DNA of 64,000 bases from Bacillus sp. 491mf (GCF_900112415.1 NZ_FOLV01000014.1:42139-106138), one strand, 5' to 3'. Positions 18,787 to 28,062 are shown, numbered from the stretch's first letter. The notes: generated from the sequence alone by a model not told the origin. Program-made: numbers and translations.

Positions 18787-18793
18787 TTCGACA
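18787..18793 (-). promoter_or_regulatory. Spo0A box upstream of sirA
   Basis: TTCGACA is the exact reverse complement of the 0A core TGTCGAA, about 95 bases before the sirA start. In Bacillus subtilis sirA is switched on by phosphorylated Spo0A, so a 0A box here fits that circuit. Confidence 0.65.
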
Positions 18794-18888
18794 GAAAAAG
18801 TTTTTTCTTTCTCCGCAGTCAGACAATCATTGCGTGTTTATTTCTATATAATGAAGGAAATAAAGTTGTCCAATGCGGGAGGGAAAGT

Positions 18889-19329
18889 ATGAGAGCGTAT
18901 GAACTATACTTAATTCGAGAAGATATTACGAAGGCGTATTTCGGTCGTGAGTTTTTATTATTTGATTTGTTTGCTCGTTTTGCACAGTCTCGTTCCCTTT
19001 CAGAAAAGAAAGTGTTGTATAAACAAATGAAGTATATAACGTTGCCTTTACAAGTAATGAAATTACATTATAAAATGGAACAAGCTCTGCGAACATATGG
19101 GACATACGAAAGAAATGGATATATGCACACGGTGTCTAATGAAAATGTGTACGGGGAAGTGCGTATTAAATCACAGCATATCCGAATGTATACTTCTGAA
19201 AATGTTGAGTTAGAAACTGCTATTTTTGAAGTGCTTAGAAAATGTGAAATGACATTTCTTGCGATGGATTATGAGAATAAGCAGTATGGATGGCTAAATC
19301 CTCTCAAACAAGCGCGTACTTATATATAA
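18889..19329 (+). CDS. sirA: Sporulation inhibitor of replication SirA
   Basis: 146 residues, family of Bacillus subtilis SirA (YneE, about 148 residues). SirA binds domain I of DnaA and blocks new rounds of replication as sporulation begins. Recognised from sequence (MRAYELYLIREDITKAYFGR, ENVYGEVRIKSQHIRMYTSE) and from position between tkt and yneF, as in Bacillus subtilis. GGGAGGG lies 5 bases before the ATG. A Spo0A box upstream supports control by the sporulation phosphorelay. Confidence 0.9.
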   Translation: MRAYELYLIREDITKAYFGREFLLFDLFARFAQSRSLSEKKVLYKQMKYITLPLQVMKLHYKMEQALRTYGTYERNGYMHTVSNENVYGEVRIKSQHIRMYTSENVELETAIFEVLRKCEMTFLAMDYENKQYGWLNPLKQARTYI

Positions 19330-19406
19330 AAATGTCGAATACAATCTTGTCTTATTGAAAAGGTTTTAGTACACTGTAAGGTAGACAACATGAAGGAGGA
19401 AAATAT

Positions 19407-19631
19407 ATGTCAACTTGGGTAATTGTTCTATTGAGCGTATTAGCAGGACTAGCTGCAGGCGTAGCGTTAGGATTTTTTATCGCACGCAAATATATGATGA
19501 ACTATTTACAAAAAAATCCACCAATTAATGAACAAATGTTAAAAATGATGATGATGCAAATGGGACAAAAACCATCCCAAAAGAAAATCAATCAAATGAT
19601 GAGCGCAATGAACAAACAACAACTGAAATAA
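19407..19631 (+). CDS. yneF: YneF family membrane protein (UPF0154)
   Basis: 74 residues: one N-terminal membrane helix (about residues 4-26, [20 protein letters not shown]) with a short cytoplasmic tail unusually rich in Met and Gln ([20 protein letters not shown]). UPF0154 proteins are conserved across Bacilli, and yneF follows sirA in Bacillus subtilis. AAGGAGG lies 7 bases before the ATG. Molecular function unknown. Confidence 0.92.
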   Translation: MSTWVIVLLSVLAGLAAGVALGFFIARKYMMNYLQKNPPINEQMLKMMMMQMGQKPSQKKINQMMSAMNKQQLK

Positions 19632-19637
19632 GCGCTA

Positions 19638-19669
19638 GAAAGGGCACTCCAATTGGAGTGCCCTTTCAT
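19638..19669 (+). terminator. Terminator after yneF
   Basis: Perfect 13-bp stem GAAAGGGCACTCC/GGAGTGCCCTTTC with a 4-base loop. Confidence 0.88.
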
Positions 19670-19758
19670 ATTGTCTTTCTGAAGTGTTTTAAACTTTAAA
19701 AAATTCAGTATTTTTGATAAACTGAAAACACCGCTCATTTGGGATAGGAGGTATATCA

Positions 19759-21510
19759 ATGAAGGTTTTTTTAGACTTAGCATGGTTTTTTAAACAAGAG
19801 AAGCGAGCGTACATAATGGGTAGTTTTTTATTGCTTGGCGTTGCTCTTCTTGAACTCGTACCACCAAAAATAATTGGGATCATTGTTGATGAAATTAGCA
19901 ATCAATCTTTAACGACTCAAAAGTTATTACAATGGGTATCAATTTTAGTTGGTGCTGGGGTATTGGTTTATATTTTGCGTTATGCATGGAGAATAATGAT
20001 TTTTGGCTCTTCCTTAAAATTAGCTCGTCAATTACGGCGAAAACTGTATGAGCACTTTACGAATATGAGTCCATCCTTTTATCAAAAACACCGAACTGGT
20101 GATTTAATGGCCCACGCAACGAACGATATTCAAGCGGTACAGCAAACAGCAGGTTCTGGGGTGTTAACGCTTGTAGATTCATTAACAGGTGGCGGATGTG
20201 TTCTTTTGGCGATGGGGTTTACAATTAGTTGGAAGTTGACGTTGCTCAGTTTAATTCCAATGCCAATTGTAGCTATCTCGACAAATTATTACGGAACTTT
20301 GTTACATCGTCGCTTTCATAAAGCGCAGCAGGCATTTTCAGAAATCAATGATAAAGTTCAGGAAAGTATGAGTGGAATGAAGGTAATTCGTTCACTTGGT
20401 CAAGAAAAAGAAGATTTGCAATCATTTCGAAAAAAATCAGAAGAAGTGGTACATAAAAATATTCTCGTTGCTCGCATTGATTCATTATTTGATCCAACAA
20501 TTGCTTTAATTGTAGGTTTTTCATTTTTAATTGCAGTATGTTACGGCTCTGTATTGGTTGTTCGCGGAGAGCTTACGATAGGAGAACTTATAACATTTAC
20601 TACTTATTTAGGTACGCTTGTATGGCCGATGCTAGCGTTTGGTTGGCTGTTTAATATTATGGAGCGTGGCCGTGCGTCGTATGATCGTATTCAAAATTTA
20701 TTTATGCAAGTTTCTGATGTGGTAAATAGAGAAGGGGCAAGCGAAGAAGTAGCAAGTGGTGACATTGAGTTTGATATTGACACATTCTCGTATAAGAAAA
20801 ATGAAGTAATAAATCTACAAGACATTCATTTTTCCTTACGAAAAGGAGAAACGTTAGGAATTGTAGGACGTACGGGATCAGGGAAAACGACATTATTAAA
20901 ATGTTTAATTCGAGAATATGATCATTTTGACGGGAACATACGAGTTGGGGAAAATGATATTCGAGATTTGACACTACACGCTATTCGTTCTTCCATTTCA
21001 TATGTACCACAGGATCACTTTTTATTTTCTGCAAGTATTGGTGAAAATATCGCATTTGGAAAACCTAGTGCTACATATAAAAATATTGCACATGCAGCTG
21101 CTATTGCATGTATCCATGAAGATATTACGAAATTTCCAGAAGGATATGAAACTGTCGTTGGTGAACGCGGCGTTTCCTTGTCTGGCGGCCAAAAGCAGCG
21201 TATCTCGATTGCCCGTGCATTATTAACAAATGCTGAAATTTTAATTTTAGATGACTGCTTATCAGCAGTAGATGCAAAGACAGAAGAAACGATTTTGACA
21301 TCATTAAAACGTGAACGTCAAAATAAAACGACTATTATTACAGCCCATCGCTTAAGTGCGATTCAACATGCAAATTTAATACTTGTTATTGATGATGGAA
21401 AGATAGTGCAGCGTGGTACGCACGAAAGTTTAATGCAACAAGATGGATGGTATAGGGACATGTATGAAAGTCAGCAATTAGAAGCGCTAGTTGAGAAAGG
21501 AGGAGTATGA
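19759..21510 (+). CDS. Heterodimeric ABC multidrug exporter, degenerate subunit (YheI/BmrC-like)
   Basis: 583-residue half-transporter: six membrane helices (about 15-310), then an ATPase domain. Walker A GRTGSGKTT, signature LSGGQKQR, Walker B LILDDCLSAVD with Asp where the catalytic Glu is usual, and switch AHRLSAI. The degenerate Walker B with intact signature, paired with the next gene's opposite pattern, is the mark of heterodimeric exporters such as BmrCD. Its stop overlaps the start of the next gene by 4 bases, so translation is coupled. No BmrB-like leader peptide was seen upstream. Confidence 0.9.
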   Translation: MKVFLDLAWFFKQEKRAYIMGSFLLLGVALLELVPPKIIGIIVDEISNQSLTTQKLLQWVSILVGAGVLVYILRYAWRIMIFGSSLKLARQLRRKLYEHFTNMSPSFYQKHRTGDLMAHATNDIQAVQQTAGSGVLTLVDSLTGGGCVLLAMGFTISWKLTLLSLIPMPIVAISTNYYGTLLHRRFHKAQQAFSEINDKVQESMSGMKVIRSLGQEKEDLQSFRKKSEEVVHKNILVARIDSLFDPTIALIVGFSFLIAVCYGSVLVVRGELTIGELITFTTYLGTLVWPMLAFGWLFNIMERGRASYDRIQNLFMQVSDVVNREGASEEVASGDIEFDIDTFSYKKNEVINLQDIHFSLRKGETLGIVGRTGSGKTTLLKCLIREYDHFDGNIRVGENDIRDLTLHAIRSSISYVPQDHFLFSASIGENIAFGKPSATYKNIAHAAAIACIHEDITKFPEGYETVVGERGVSLSGGQKQRISIARALLTNAEILILDDCLSAVDAKTEETILTSLKRERQNKTTIITAHRLSAIQHANLILVIDDGKIVQRGTHESLMQQDGWYRDMYESQQLEALVEKGGV

Positions 21511-23273
21511 TGCAGGAAAAAAAACAAAGTGATTTATGGCGCCTATTATCATATTTGAAGCCTTATAAAAAACTGCTCACTTTTGCGTTTTTATATTTAG
21601 TTGGTGCAACTATTGCGGAAATGATGGGGCCCTTTTTAATTAAGGTATTTATCGATGACCACTTAGTCCCAAAAAAATTTGAACAAAATGTGTTAATAAC
21701 GCTATTTATTGTTTATGTAGTGTTTCATTTATTAAAGGTGTTGTTTACGTATTTAAATTTATTGTATTTCCAAAATATAGCCTTTAAAATTGTGCAAGAT
21801 CTGCGCATAGAAGTATACGAACATGTACAAAGTTTATCGCTTAGCTTCTTCGATCGTACACCAATTGGAACGCTAGTTTCGCGAATAACAAACGATACAG
21901 AAGCAATTAAAGATTTCTATGTAAGTGTACTATCTACCTTTGTAAAGAATATTGTTTTTTTAATTGGTATTTTAATATCTATGTTTTTATTAGATGTGAA
22001 ACTTGCACTGTTTTCATTACTACTCATTCCGATTATGATTACAATCATGGCTTTTTATCGTCGGAAAAGTTCAGTTTTTTATTTAGAACTTCGCCATCAA
22101 TTAAGTATTTTAAATGCAAAATTGAATGAATCGATTCAAGGTATGAATATTATTCAAGTATTCCGACAAGAGAAACGGATGCGTAAAGAATTTGAAGAAG
22201 TGAATGAAAAACATTATGGAGCGGGGCGCCGCAATTTGAAATTAGATGCTTTGTTATTACGCCCAGCAACTGATCTTGTTCATACGTTAGCAATTGTATT
22301 GGTGATCACGTTGTTTGGAATTGATGCAATGCATAGCCCTGTTGAAGTGGGTGTATTATATGCCTTTGTAAACTACATTCATCGTTTCTTTGATCCAGTA
22401 AATGAAGTGATGATGAAATTATCTTTCTTTCAGCAAGCGCTAGTATCTTCATCACGTGTGTTTCAGTTAATAGATGAAAAGGATTTAGCGCCAGTACAAC
22501 AAGGTGATGCAGCCCCTATAATGATGGAAGGGGAAATTGAGTTTAAAGATGTTACCTTTTCTTATGATGGAAAACGTGATGTGCTTAAAAATGTGTCCTT
22601 CCATGTGAAACCTGGGCAAAATGTTGCTTTTGTTGGGCATACAGGTAGTGGGAAAAGTACAATTATGAACTTATTGATGCGGTTTTACCACATTAATAAA
22701 GGTGAAATTGTAATTGATGGAGCGCGGTTAGAGAACTTTCAAGAGATGGAGATAAGAAAACGTATTGGTCTTGTACTACAAGATGCATTTCTTTTTGCTG
22801 GAACAGTGAAGCAAAACATTCGTATGTATGATGAAGGTATTACAGATGAAGAAGTGGAAGGTGCTGCGAAATTTGTACAGGCAAATACATTTATTGAACA
22901 GTTGCCAAATCAATATGATACAGAAGTGGTTGAGAGAGGAGCAGCGTTTTCAAGTGGCCAAAGACAACTTGTAGCGTTTGCAAGAACGATTGCAACAAAT
23001 CCAAAAGTATTAGTGTTAGATGAGGCAACAGCAAATATTGATACAGAAACAGAAGAAGCGATTCAAACCGCATTGCAGCATATGCGAAAAGGGAGAACAA
23101 CTATCGCGATTGCACATCGCTTATCTACAATTCAAGATGCAGATCAAATCTTTGTGATGCACGATGGTCAAATTGTTGAAAGAGGAACACATCAAGAATT
23201 GCTGGCGAAACAAGGGTTATACTACAATATGTATTTACTGCAGAATAATGGGAGCCTTCAGAAAGCCTTGTGA
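21507..23273 (+). CDS. Heterodimeric ABC multidrug exporter, catalytic subunit (YheH/BmrD-like)
   Basis: 588-residue partner half-transporter. ATPase motifs: Walker A GHTGSGKST, Walker B LVLDEATANID with catalytic Glu, switch AHRLSTI; the signature is degenerate (FSSGQRQL in place of LSGGQ). This is the complementary defect to the preceding subunit, so the pair forms one consensus and one degenerate ATP site. The ATG overlaps the previous stop, and GAAAGGAGG lies just upstream. A nested terminator follows. Confidence 0.9.
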   Translation: MMQEKKQSDLWRLLSYLKPYKKLLTFAFLYLVGATIAEMMGPFLIKVFIDDHLVPKKFEQNVLITLFIVYVVFHLLKVLFTYLNLLYFQNIAFKIVQDLRIEVYEHVQSLSLSFFDRTPIGTLVSRITNDTEAIKDFYVSVLSTFVKNIVFLIGILISMFLLDVKLALFSLLLIPIMITIMAFYRRKSSVFYLELRHQLSILNAKLNESIQGMNIIQVFRQEKRMRKEFEEVNEKHYGAGRRNLKLDALLLRPATDLVHTLAIVLVITLFGIDAMHSPVEVGVLYAFVNYIHRFFDPVNEVMMKLSFFQQALVSSSRVFQLIDEKDLAPVQQGDAAPIMMEGEIEFKDVTFSYDGKRDVLKNVSFHVKPGQNVAFVGHTGSGKSTIMNLLMRFYHINKGEIVIDGARLENFQEMEIRKRIGLVLQDAFLFAGTVKQNIRMYDEGITDEEVEGAAKFVQANTFIEQLPNQYDTEVVERGAAFSSGQRQLVAFARTIATNPKVLVLDEATANIDTETEEAIQTALQHMRKGRTTIAIAHRLSTIQDADQIFVMHDGQIVERGTHQELLAKQGLYYNMYLLQNNGSLQKAL

Positions 23274-23298
23274 GAATAAGGCTTAGAAGGCTTTTTCT
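23253..23298 (+). terminator. Nested terminator after ABC exporter
   Basis: AGCCTTC/GAAGGCT forms an outer stem and AAGCCTT/AAGGCTT an inner one, followed by TTTTTCT. The stem begins inside the last codons of the exporter gene. Confidence 0.8.
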
Positions 23299-23377
23299 AA
23301 AAAATAGTAGAAATAACTTGATTATAGAAGGGGGAGTACTACGATTCATTGCTCATAAACCCTACTCTCTATGATAT

Positions 23378-23565
23378 AAATTCATTTTAACTTTACGAGA
23401 TAGTAATCGCTGCTATGCAAAATACAACATGATCTGCACGCCGCTGCTTTTTTGTTTTAAACTTTGTATGTTGCAGATAAAGTTCCTGACCGCTTCTATG
23501 CACGACCAGATGCTCTCGCCCTCTCATAAAGAGAGGGTTTTATTAATCTATTAATATGTATTACA
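23378..23565 (-). repeat. bcr1 repeat, copy 1 (reverse)
   Basis: Contains the reverse complement of the bcr1 core: CCTGACCGCTTCTATGCA and CCAGATGCTCTCGCC, plus the CGCTGCTATGCA block. Diverged at the ends; borders are approximate. Confidence 0.8.
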
Positions 23566-23591
23566 TATTAATTATATATGTAATACATATT
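23553..23591. repeat. AT-rich palindrome
   Basis: AATATGTATTACATAT and ATATGTAATACATATT are perfect 16-base inverted repeats with a 7-base loop, next to the bcr1 copy. No T-run, so probably an operator or fold-back rather than a terminator. Confidence 0.55.
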
Positions 23592-23850
23592 TCCGATATG
23601 AAGAAGATTACTATATTATATTAAGTGTAACATTCGAATGTTTGATGTATTACCGGTAATATCCCTATCCCTTTTCTAAAAATGCGAACGAAACTTCCCT
23701 TTTTCTGGATGATTTGTTGTAGATTATACAGAAAATATTGTTCGATATTCATTATGGAACGTACATAATGGAAAGATCCCGATCTCATAGAGGATGCCCC
23801 TAATCTTCATGTGATAATATGTACGGAAAGAAAACATATGATCGGAGAAC
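23592..23850. other. Intergenic stretch without recognised gene
   Basis: No convincing coding frame. It holds the 14-base palindrome TATTACCGGTAATA at 23648-23661 and nothing else I can name. Confidence 0.4.
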
Positions 23851-23879
23851 AAAAAGCTGACCATTTTGGTCAGCTTTTT
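23851..23879. terminator. Bidirectional-looking terminator
   Basis: AAAAAGCTGACCA/TGGTCAGCTTTTT with a 2-base loop, at the 3' end of the minus-strand gene that follows. Confidence 0.85.
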
Positions 23880-24076
23880 GTTGTTTCTGTTATGAATTCT
23901 TCTTTTTTAACTTCTGTCTTTAATAATAATGTTTTCCCAAAACGTCGCTGGCATTCTTCAGTTATTTTTTGAATTGCCAATGTGTTAGAAGAAGCAGCAA
24001 TGGTCACGGTTGCTTGTCTTGTTCCTCGGTTTTTTTCACAAAATACACAATCCACAACATACTTAGAAAATTTCAC
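23870..24076 (-). CDS. Small conserved-looking protein, function unknown
   Basis: 68 residues. Begins MKFSKYVVDCVFCEKNRGTR with a CxxC pair (CVFC), followed by a helical stretch (SNTLAIQKITEECQRRFGKT). GTG start at 24076 with AAAGGAAGGA just upstream, and a strong terminator at the 3' end, so it is a complete transcription unit. The CxxC suggests metal or disulfide, but nothing else supports a function. Possibly a DUF3903-type protein; not certain. Confidence 0.6.
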   Translation of the reverse strand: MKFSKYVVDCVFCEKNRGTRQATVTIAASSNTLAIQKITEECQRRFGKTLLLKTEVKKEEFITETTKS

Positions 24077-24215
24077 AAAATCCTTCCTTTCTGTTTTTAG
24101 GAATGCGCTGTCAATGAAGTTGCTAGAAATATTCGATAGATTATAAGTTTTTTCCTCTTTTTTCGAGGGGAAAATAAGTGAAATACAGAATAATATGTAT
24201 GGGAGGGAGAAAGTA

Positions 24216-24537
24216 GTGAAACGTTGGATTGGAATACGGAGAAACGCTAGAAGAATGCTGTATACGTGAAGTATGGGAAGAAACAGGTTATCACGTTGAA
24301 GTTATTGAAATGGTGTATGAAAAAATAGGTGTTACGTTTAACGTCCCTGTACAAGTACATTATTATGTTGTGAAAATAGTAGGGGGAGAAAGAAAAATTC
24401 AAGATCCAGATGGATTGATTTATAAAATTGAGTGGAAACGGCTGGATGAATTAATAGATCTTCCACTTTCATTTCCGGAAGATTATGAGTTGTTGCATCG
24501 ATGTGTGAATATTGAATGTCCACTAGGAAATGATTGA
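24216..24537 (+). pseudogene. NUDIX hydrolase with internal 5' deletion
   Basis: The frame from 24229 carries a NUDIX box (GETLEECCIREVWEETGY) and the C-terminal part of a NUDIX fold, but the N-terminal strands are missing. A proper start exists (GGGAGGGAGAAAGTA then GTG at 24216, VKRWIGIRRN...), yet it reads in another frame and stops after 17 codons. The start region therefore appears fused out of frame onto the NUDIX box by a deletion. The first Gly of the box is also one residue out of register. Confidence 0.75.
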
Positions 24538-24582
24538 GGCGAGAAATGCGAAAATGTACATGAACGAATTGAATAGCGAAAG

Positions 24583-24625
24583 AAATAAAAGAAAACGCTC
24601 TCTTATATGCGTTTTCTTTTATTTT
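24583..24625 (+). terminator. Terminator after NUDIX remnant
   Basis: Perfect 16-bp stem AAATAAAAGAAAACGC/GCGTTTTCTTTTATTT, loop of 10 bases. Confidence 0.88.
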
Positions 24626-24651
24626 TATAAACTCTGAAATACGATAAGTGA

Positions 24652-24845
24652 GCTACATATATTAATTTTTCTACATATAAGTCGTTCCTATGTAGAAAAC
24701 AAAATGACCTACACTTGGCGTTCTCCTTTTGTTTTCAATCCGGCATGTGTTAGGAAAAGCTCTGACCGTTTCTATGCATGTCCAGATGCTCTCGTTCTTC
24801 TCAAAAGAAAGGGGATTATGTCAGTTTTTTAACTTATATTTAGAC
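24652..24845 (-). repeat. bcr1 repeat, copy 2 (reverse)
   Basis: Reverse complement of bcr1: CTACATATAAGTCGTTCC, CTCCTTTTGTTTTCA, CTGACCGTTTCTATGCAT and CCAGATGCTCTCG in order. Lies between the NUDIX remnant and the LysR gene. Borders approximate. Confidence 0.88.
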
Positions 24846-24978
24846 TTGCTGTAATTGTTAATACCATCAATAAAATATTTAGGGATATTACCGTATGAAT
24901 TCTTTAAAAATATTTGTCTTATATATCATTCTTATGTTATTAATTTATTATATATATTAATAAAAAAGGGTGTACGAT

Positions 24979-25908
24979 ATGGAATTACGGCATTTACAAT
25001 ATTTTATTGTTGTAGCAGAAGAGCTTCACTTTGGTAGGGCAGCTGCTCGCTTACAGATGACGCAGCCTCCGCTAAGTCAACAAATTCAACAATTAGAAAA
25101 AGAGATGGGAGTAACGTTATTTTCAAGAACGAAACGAAGAGTAGAATTAACAGAAGCAGGGGAATTATTTTTAAAAGAAGTAAAAAAAGCTTTTATACAG
25201 ATTGATAAGGCAGTTGAAATTGCTCAGAGAGCACAAAGGGGAGAAATTGGAGAGCTGTCTATTGGGTTTGTTGGATCGGCGATGTATGATATTTTGCCGC
25301 CAATTGTTCGGGAATATCGAAAAAAATTTCCAGATGTATCTGTTGTATTGCATGAATTGTCTACACCAGAACAAGTAGATGCACTTCATGACAATCGAAT
25401 TGATGTTGGGATGTTGCGTCCACCTATTACAAGTCAATTATTACAGTTAGAAACAGTGCAACACCTTCCTTGTACACTTTGTTTACCGAAAGCACACCCA
25501 CTTGCGAATAAACAAGCAATTTATATTGAAGATTTGCAAAACGAATCTTTTGTTTTTATTACTCGAAATGTTTGGCCGACTTTATATGATAATATTCTTT
25601 CTTTATGCCGTGATGCAGGGTTTAGTCCGCAAATTGTACAAGAGGCGACAGAATATCAAACGGTTATCGGGCTTGTTGCTGCTGGGATTGGGATAACGGT
25701 AATACCAGTGTCTGCAAATAAATTATATCAATCAGAAGTTGTCTACAAAGAAATCCGTGATTCTAAAATTGTTGCAGAATTAGCTGTTGCATACCGAAAG
25801 GCGAATATAAATCTAGAATTACAAGAGTTTTTAAGAATAGCGAGAGGCAATGTGATGACACATTTACAAAATGACGAGAAAAATGACAAAACTGTAAGAA
25901 TGCAATAA
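24979..25908 (+). CDS. LysR family transcriptional regulator
   Basis: 309 residues. N-terminal winged helix-turn-helix MELRHLQYFIVVAEELHFGR, AAARLQMTQPPLSQQIQQLE; C-terminal periplasmic-binding-protein-like effector domain (about 90-295). Resembles activators of the BenM/CatR/AlsR branch. ATG 24979 has AAAAGGG 8 bases upstream; the GTG at 24970 overlaps that site. No divergent target gene is adjacent, and a bcr1 copy sits just upstream, so the regulon cannot be read from context. Confidence 0.9.
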   Translation: MELRHLQYFIVVAEELHFGRAAARLQMTQPPLSQQIQQLEKEMGVTLFSRTKRRVELTEAGELFLKEVKKAFIQIDKAVEIAQRAQRGEIGELSIGFVGSAMYDILPPIVREYRKKFPDVSVVLHELSTPEQVDALHDNRIDVGMLRPPITSQLLQLETVQHLPCTLCLPKAHPLANKQAIYIEDLQNESFVFITRNVWPTLYDNILSLCRDAGFSPQIVQEATEYQTVIGLVAAGIGITVIPVSANKLYQSEVVYKEIRDSKIVAELAVAYRKANINLELQEFLRIARGNVMTHLQNDEKNDKTVRMQ

Positions 25909-25991
25909 TGTATGTAAGAAAGTTCGATGTTTTCCTTTTTCTTTTTTTCTTATAGTAAAAAGAGAAGAAAGAATAAGGAGATGACATACTC

Positions 25992-26069
25992 ATGGTGATA
26001 CCTATTTTGATGAAAGTACAAAAAACGTGGGAGGGAAAAGAAGATGACGTTTTCTCAACTCGCGTTTAA
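25992..26069 (+). pseudogene. 25-codon frame, possible remnant of a BceA-type ATPase gene
   Basis: ATG 25992 opens a frame (MVIPILMKVQKTWEGKEDDV...) with AAGGAG 11 bases upstream, ending inside the permease gene. An ABC ATPase gene is expected at exactly this position in front of a BceB permease. Whether these codons derive from it is speculation. Confidence 0.25.
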
Positions 26070-27942
26070 AAATGTTAGTCGCAATATACGCGCGTATGCC
26101 GCTTATTTTTTGAGTAGTGCATTTTCAGTTATGATTTTCTTTTTGTATGCTTTATTTATTTATCATCCTGATGTCGATGGAAGTAAAGAGTTTCCAGGAA
26201 TTATTCGTCAAGGAATGCTTGTTGCGGAATATATTATTTATTTCTTTTCTTTTTTCTTTATTTTTTACTCTGTTAGTTCATTTTTAAAGCTGAGGAATAA
26301 AGAGTTTGGGATTTTTGTGATTCATGGTATTACAAGTTGGCAATTAATCCGAGTAATTTTCTTTGAAAATATGATCGTTGGTATAAGTGCTCTCATCAGT
26401 GGTATTGGTTTTGGGATTTTATTTGGAAAGTTATTTTTTCTGTTAGCTAGTACAGTAATGGGGTTGAAAAGCTTGCCATTTTATATGCCATGGCAAGCAA
26501 TGAAATTAACAGTTGCTGTGTTTTTAGCATTGTTTTTCATTGTTGCTTTTACGACAAGTTTATTTGTGAAAAGTAAAAAAGTAATTTCGTTATTAAAAGG
26601 AAATAAAAAGCCAAAACCTGAACCGAAAGCATCCATTCTTTTATCAATAGTAGCGGCTATTTTAATAGCGATTGGATATTTTTTATCAATAACAGCGAAT
26701 CCTGGCATTATTGCGTTTTTATTGATTCCGGTGCCAACCATTGTAATCATTGGCACGTATTTTTTATACTCGCAGCTTAGTGTGTTTATCATAACGTTTT
26801 TAAAGAAATCGAAGCCTATCTATTGGAAGAAAACGAATTTATTATCATTTTCTATGTTAGCATATCGCATGAAAGATAATGCACGTATGTTTTTTATGGT
26901 AACGATTGTGTCGACAGTTGCTTTTTGTGCCATTGGAACGTTTGCTGCTTTTATAGAAACGCAAAAGAGCGAGTCGATGAACAATATTCCATTTGCATTT
27001 AGTTTGATTACATACAATGAACATCAAGGACAGAAAGCGCAATATGAAAAGGAGATTGAAGGCACTTTTCAAAAGGAAAAGGTTACGTATAAAAAAATAA
27101 GCGCACAGTTGCAAGTTCAGTCTATTTCCAACGATTCGCAACCAGCTGTAATCATGAGTCAGAATGATTATAATAAGTTTGCCAAGCAGCTTGGTTACGA
27201 AACGGTGTCATTAACAGGAAATAAAGCCGTTCGCGTTCCTTCTTTTGGAATGGAAAGTAGTGTTTTAGATTCTTCTAAAGAATCAGATGTAACTTTGCAA
27301 GAAAGTGGAAAACAAATTCATGTTTCTTCAATGTTGAAACAGAATATTTTTTCAGGCGGTGTATTTCCTGGGAAGATTTTTGTTGTTTCCAACGAAATGA
27401 ACCAGCGGATTATGGGTGGTCAAAAAACAGCGAGTTATACAGGATATACAGTAAAGAGTTGGGAGGGAACAACGCAAGTAGCTGAGCGGTTAGAAAAGCA
27501 ACTGAATCAAAAAGGGCAGTATGAATTTTCATCACGTGTGATCACTTATAATAAGATTAAAGAATTGACAAGTATGATGCTATTTATCGGGTTGTTTGTC
27601 GGAGTTATTTTTTATTTATCTGCCGTAAGCTTTTTATATTTCCGCTTATTTACCGACTTAGAAACGGATAAACAATATTATCAATCGCTTTTGAAACTCG
27701 GTATGGATGAAGGGGAAATGAAACAAATAATAACAGTGCAAATGGGTGCGTTATTTTTCATTCCGATTGTTATCGCTATTTTGCATACGAGTGTTGCCTT
27801 TACAACATTGCAAACATTATTTGTAACACCAATTTTTCGGTCTTCACTGATCGTCATTGGACTATTTTTACTCGTTCATATAGGGTACTTTTTATTATTA
27901 AGAAGACGCTATTTTATACAATTGAAAAAACAAATTATGTGA
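26044..27942 (+). CDS. BceB-type ABC transporter permease (FtsX family)
   Basis: 632 residues with about ten membrane helices: FtsX-like domain (about 50-175), further helices to about 310, a large extracellular domain (about 320-510), and a last FtsX-type set of helices. This is the plan of BceB/VraG permeases that sense and detoxify bacitracin-like peptides with a cognate ATPase and a two-component system. Here neither the ATPase nor the kinase/regulator genes are adjacent; the 135 bases upstream contain only a short frame. ATG has GGGAGGG upstream. It may borrow an ATPase encoded elsewhere or be a relic. Confidence 0.87.
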   Translation: MTFSQLAFKNVSRNIRAYAAYFLSSAFSVMIFFLYALFIYHPDVDGSKEFPGIIRQGMLVAEYIIYFFSFFFIFYSVSSFLKLRNKEFGIFVIHGITSWQLIRVIFFENMIVGISALISGIGFGILFGKLFFLLASTVMGLKSLPFYMPWQAMKLTVAVFLALFFIVAFTTSLFVKSKKVISLLKGNKKPKPEPKASILLSIVAAILIAIGYFLSITANPGIIAFLLIPVPTIVIIGTYFLYSQLSVFIITFLKKSKPIYWKKTNLLSFSMLAYRMKDNARMFFMVTIVSTVAFCAIGTFAAFIETQKSESMNNIPFAFSLITYNEHQGQKAQYEKEIEGTFQKEKVTYKKISAQLQVQSISNDSQPAVIMSQNDYNKFAKQLGYETVSLTGNKAVRVPSFGMESSVLDSSKESDVTLQESGKQIHVSSMLKQNIFSGGVFPGKIFVVSNEMNQRIMGGQKTASYTGYTVKSWEGTTQVAERLEKQLNQKGQYEFSSRVITYNKIKELTSMMLFIGLFVGVIFYLSAVSFLYFRLFTDLETDKQYYQSLLKLGMDEGEMKQIITVQMGALFFIPIVIAILHTSVAFTTLQTLFVTPIFRSSLIVIGLFLLVHIGYFLLLRRRYFIQLKKQIM

Positions 27943-28030
27943 TGATATCGCTGCATTTGATTTCAATACAATGAGATTCAACTGAAGTGAATGGCAAAGT
28001 ATAAGTACTTTGAAAGGTAACAGAAAATGA

Positions 28031-28062
28031 AAACCGGACTTCTTAGTGAAGTCCGGTTTGTT
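28031..28062. terminator. Bidirectional terminator
   Basis: Perfect 12-bp stem AAACCGGACTTC/GAAGTCCGGTTT with a 5-base loop, between the convergent permease and EamA genes. Confidence 0.88.

Noticed and set aside
24855-25037. 60-codon frame upstream of the LysR gene
   Set aside because: No ribosome site, runs from the bcr1 edge into the LysR gene in another frame.
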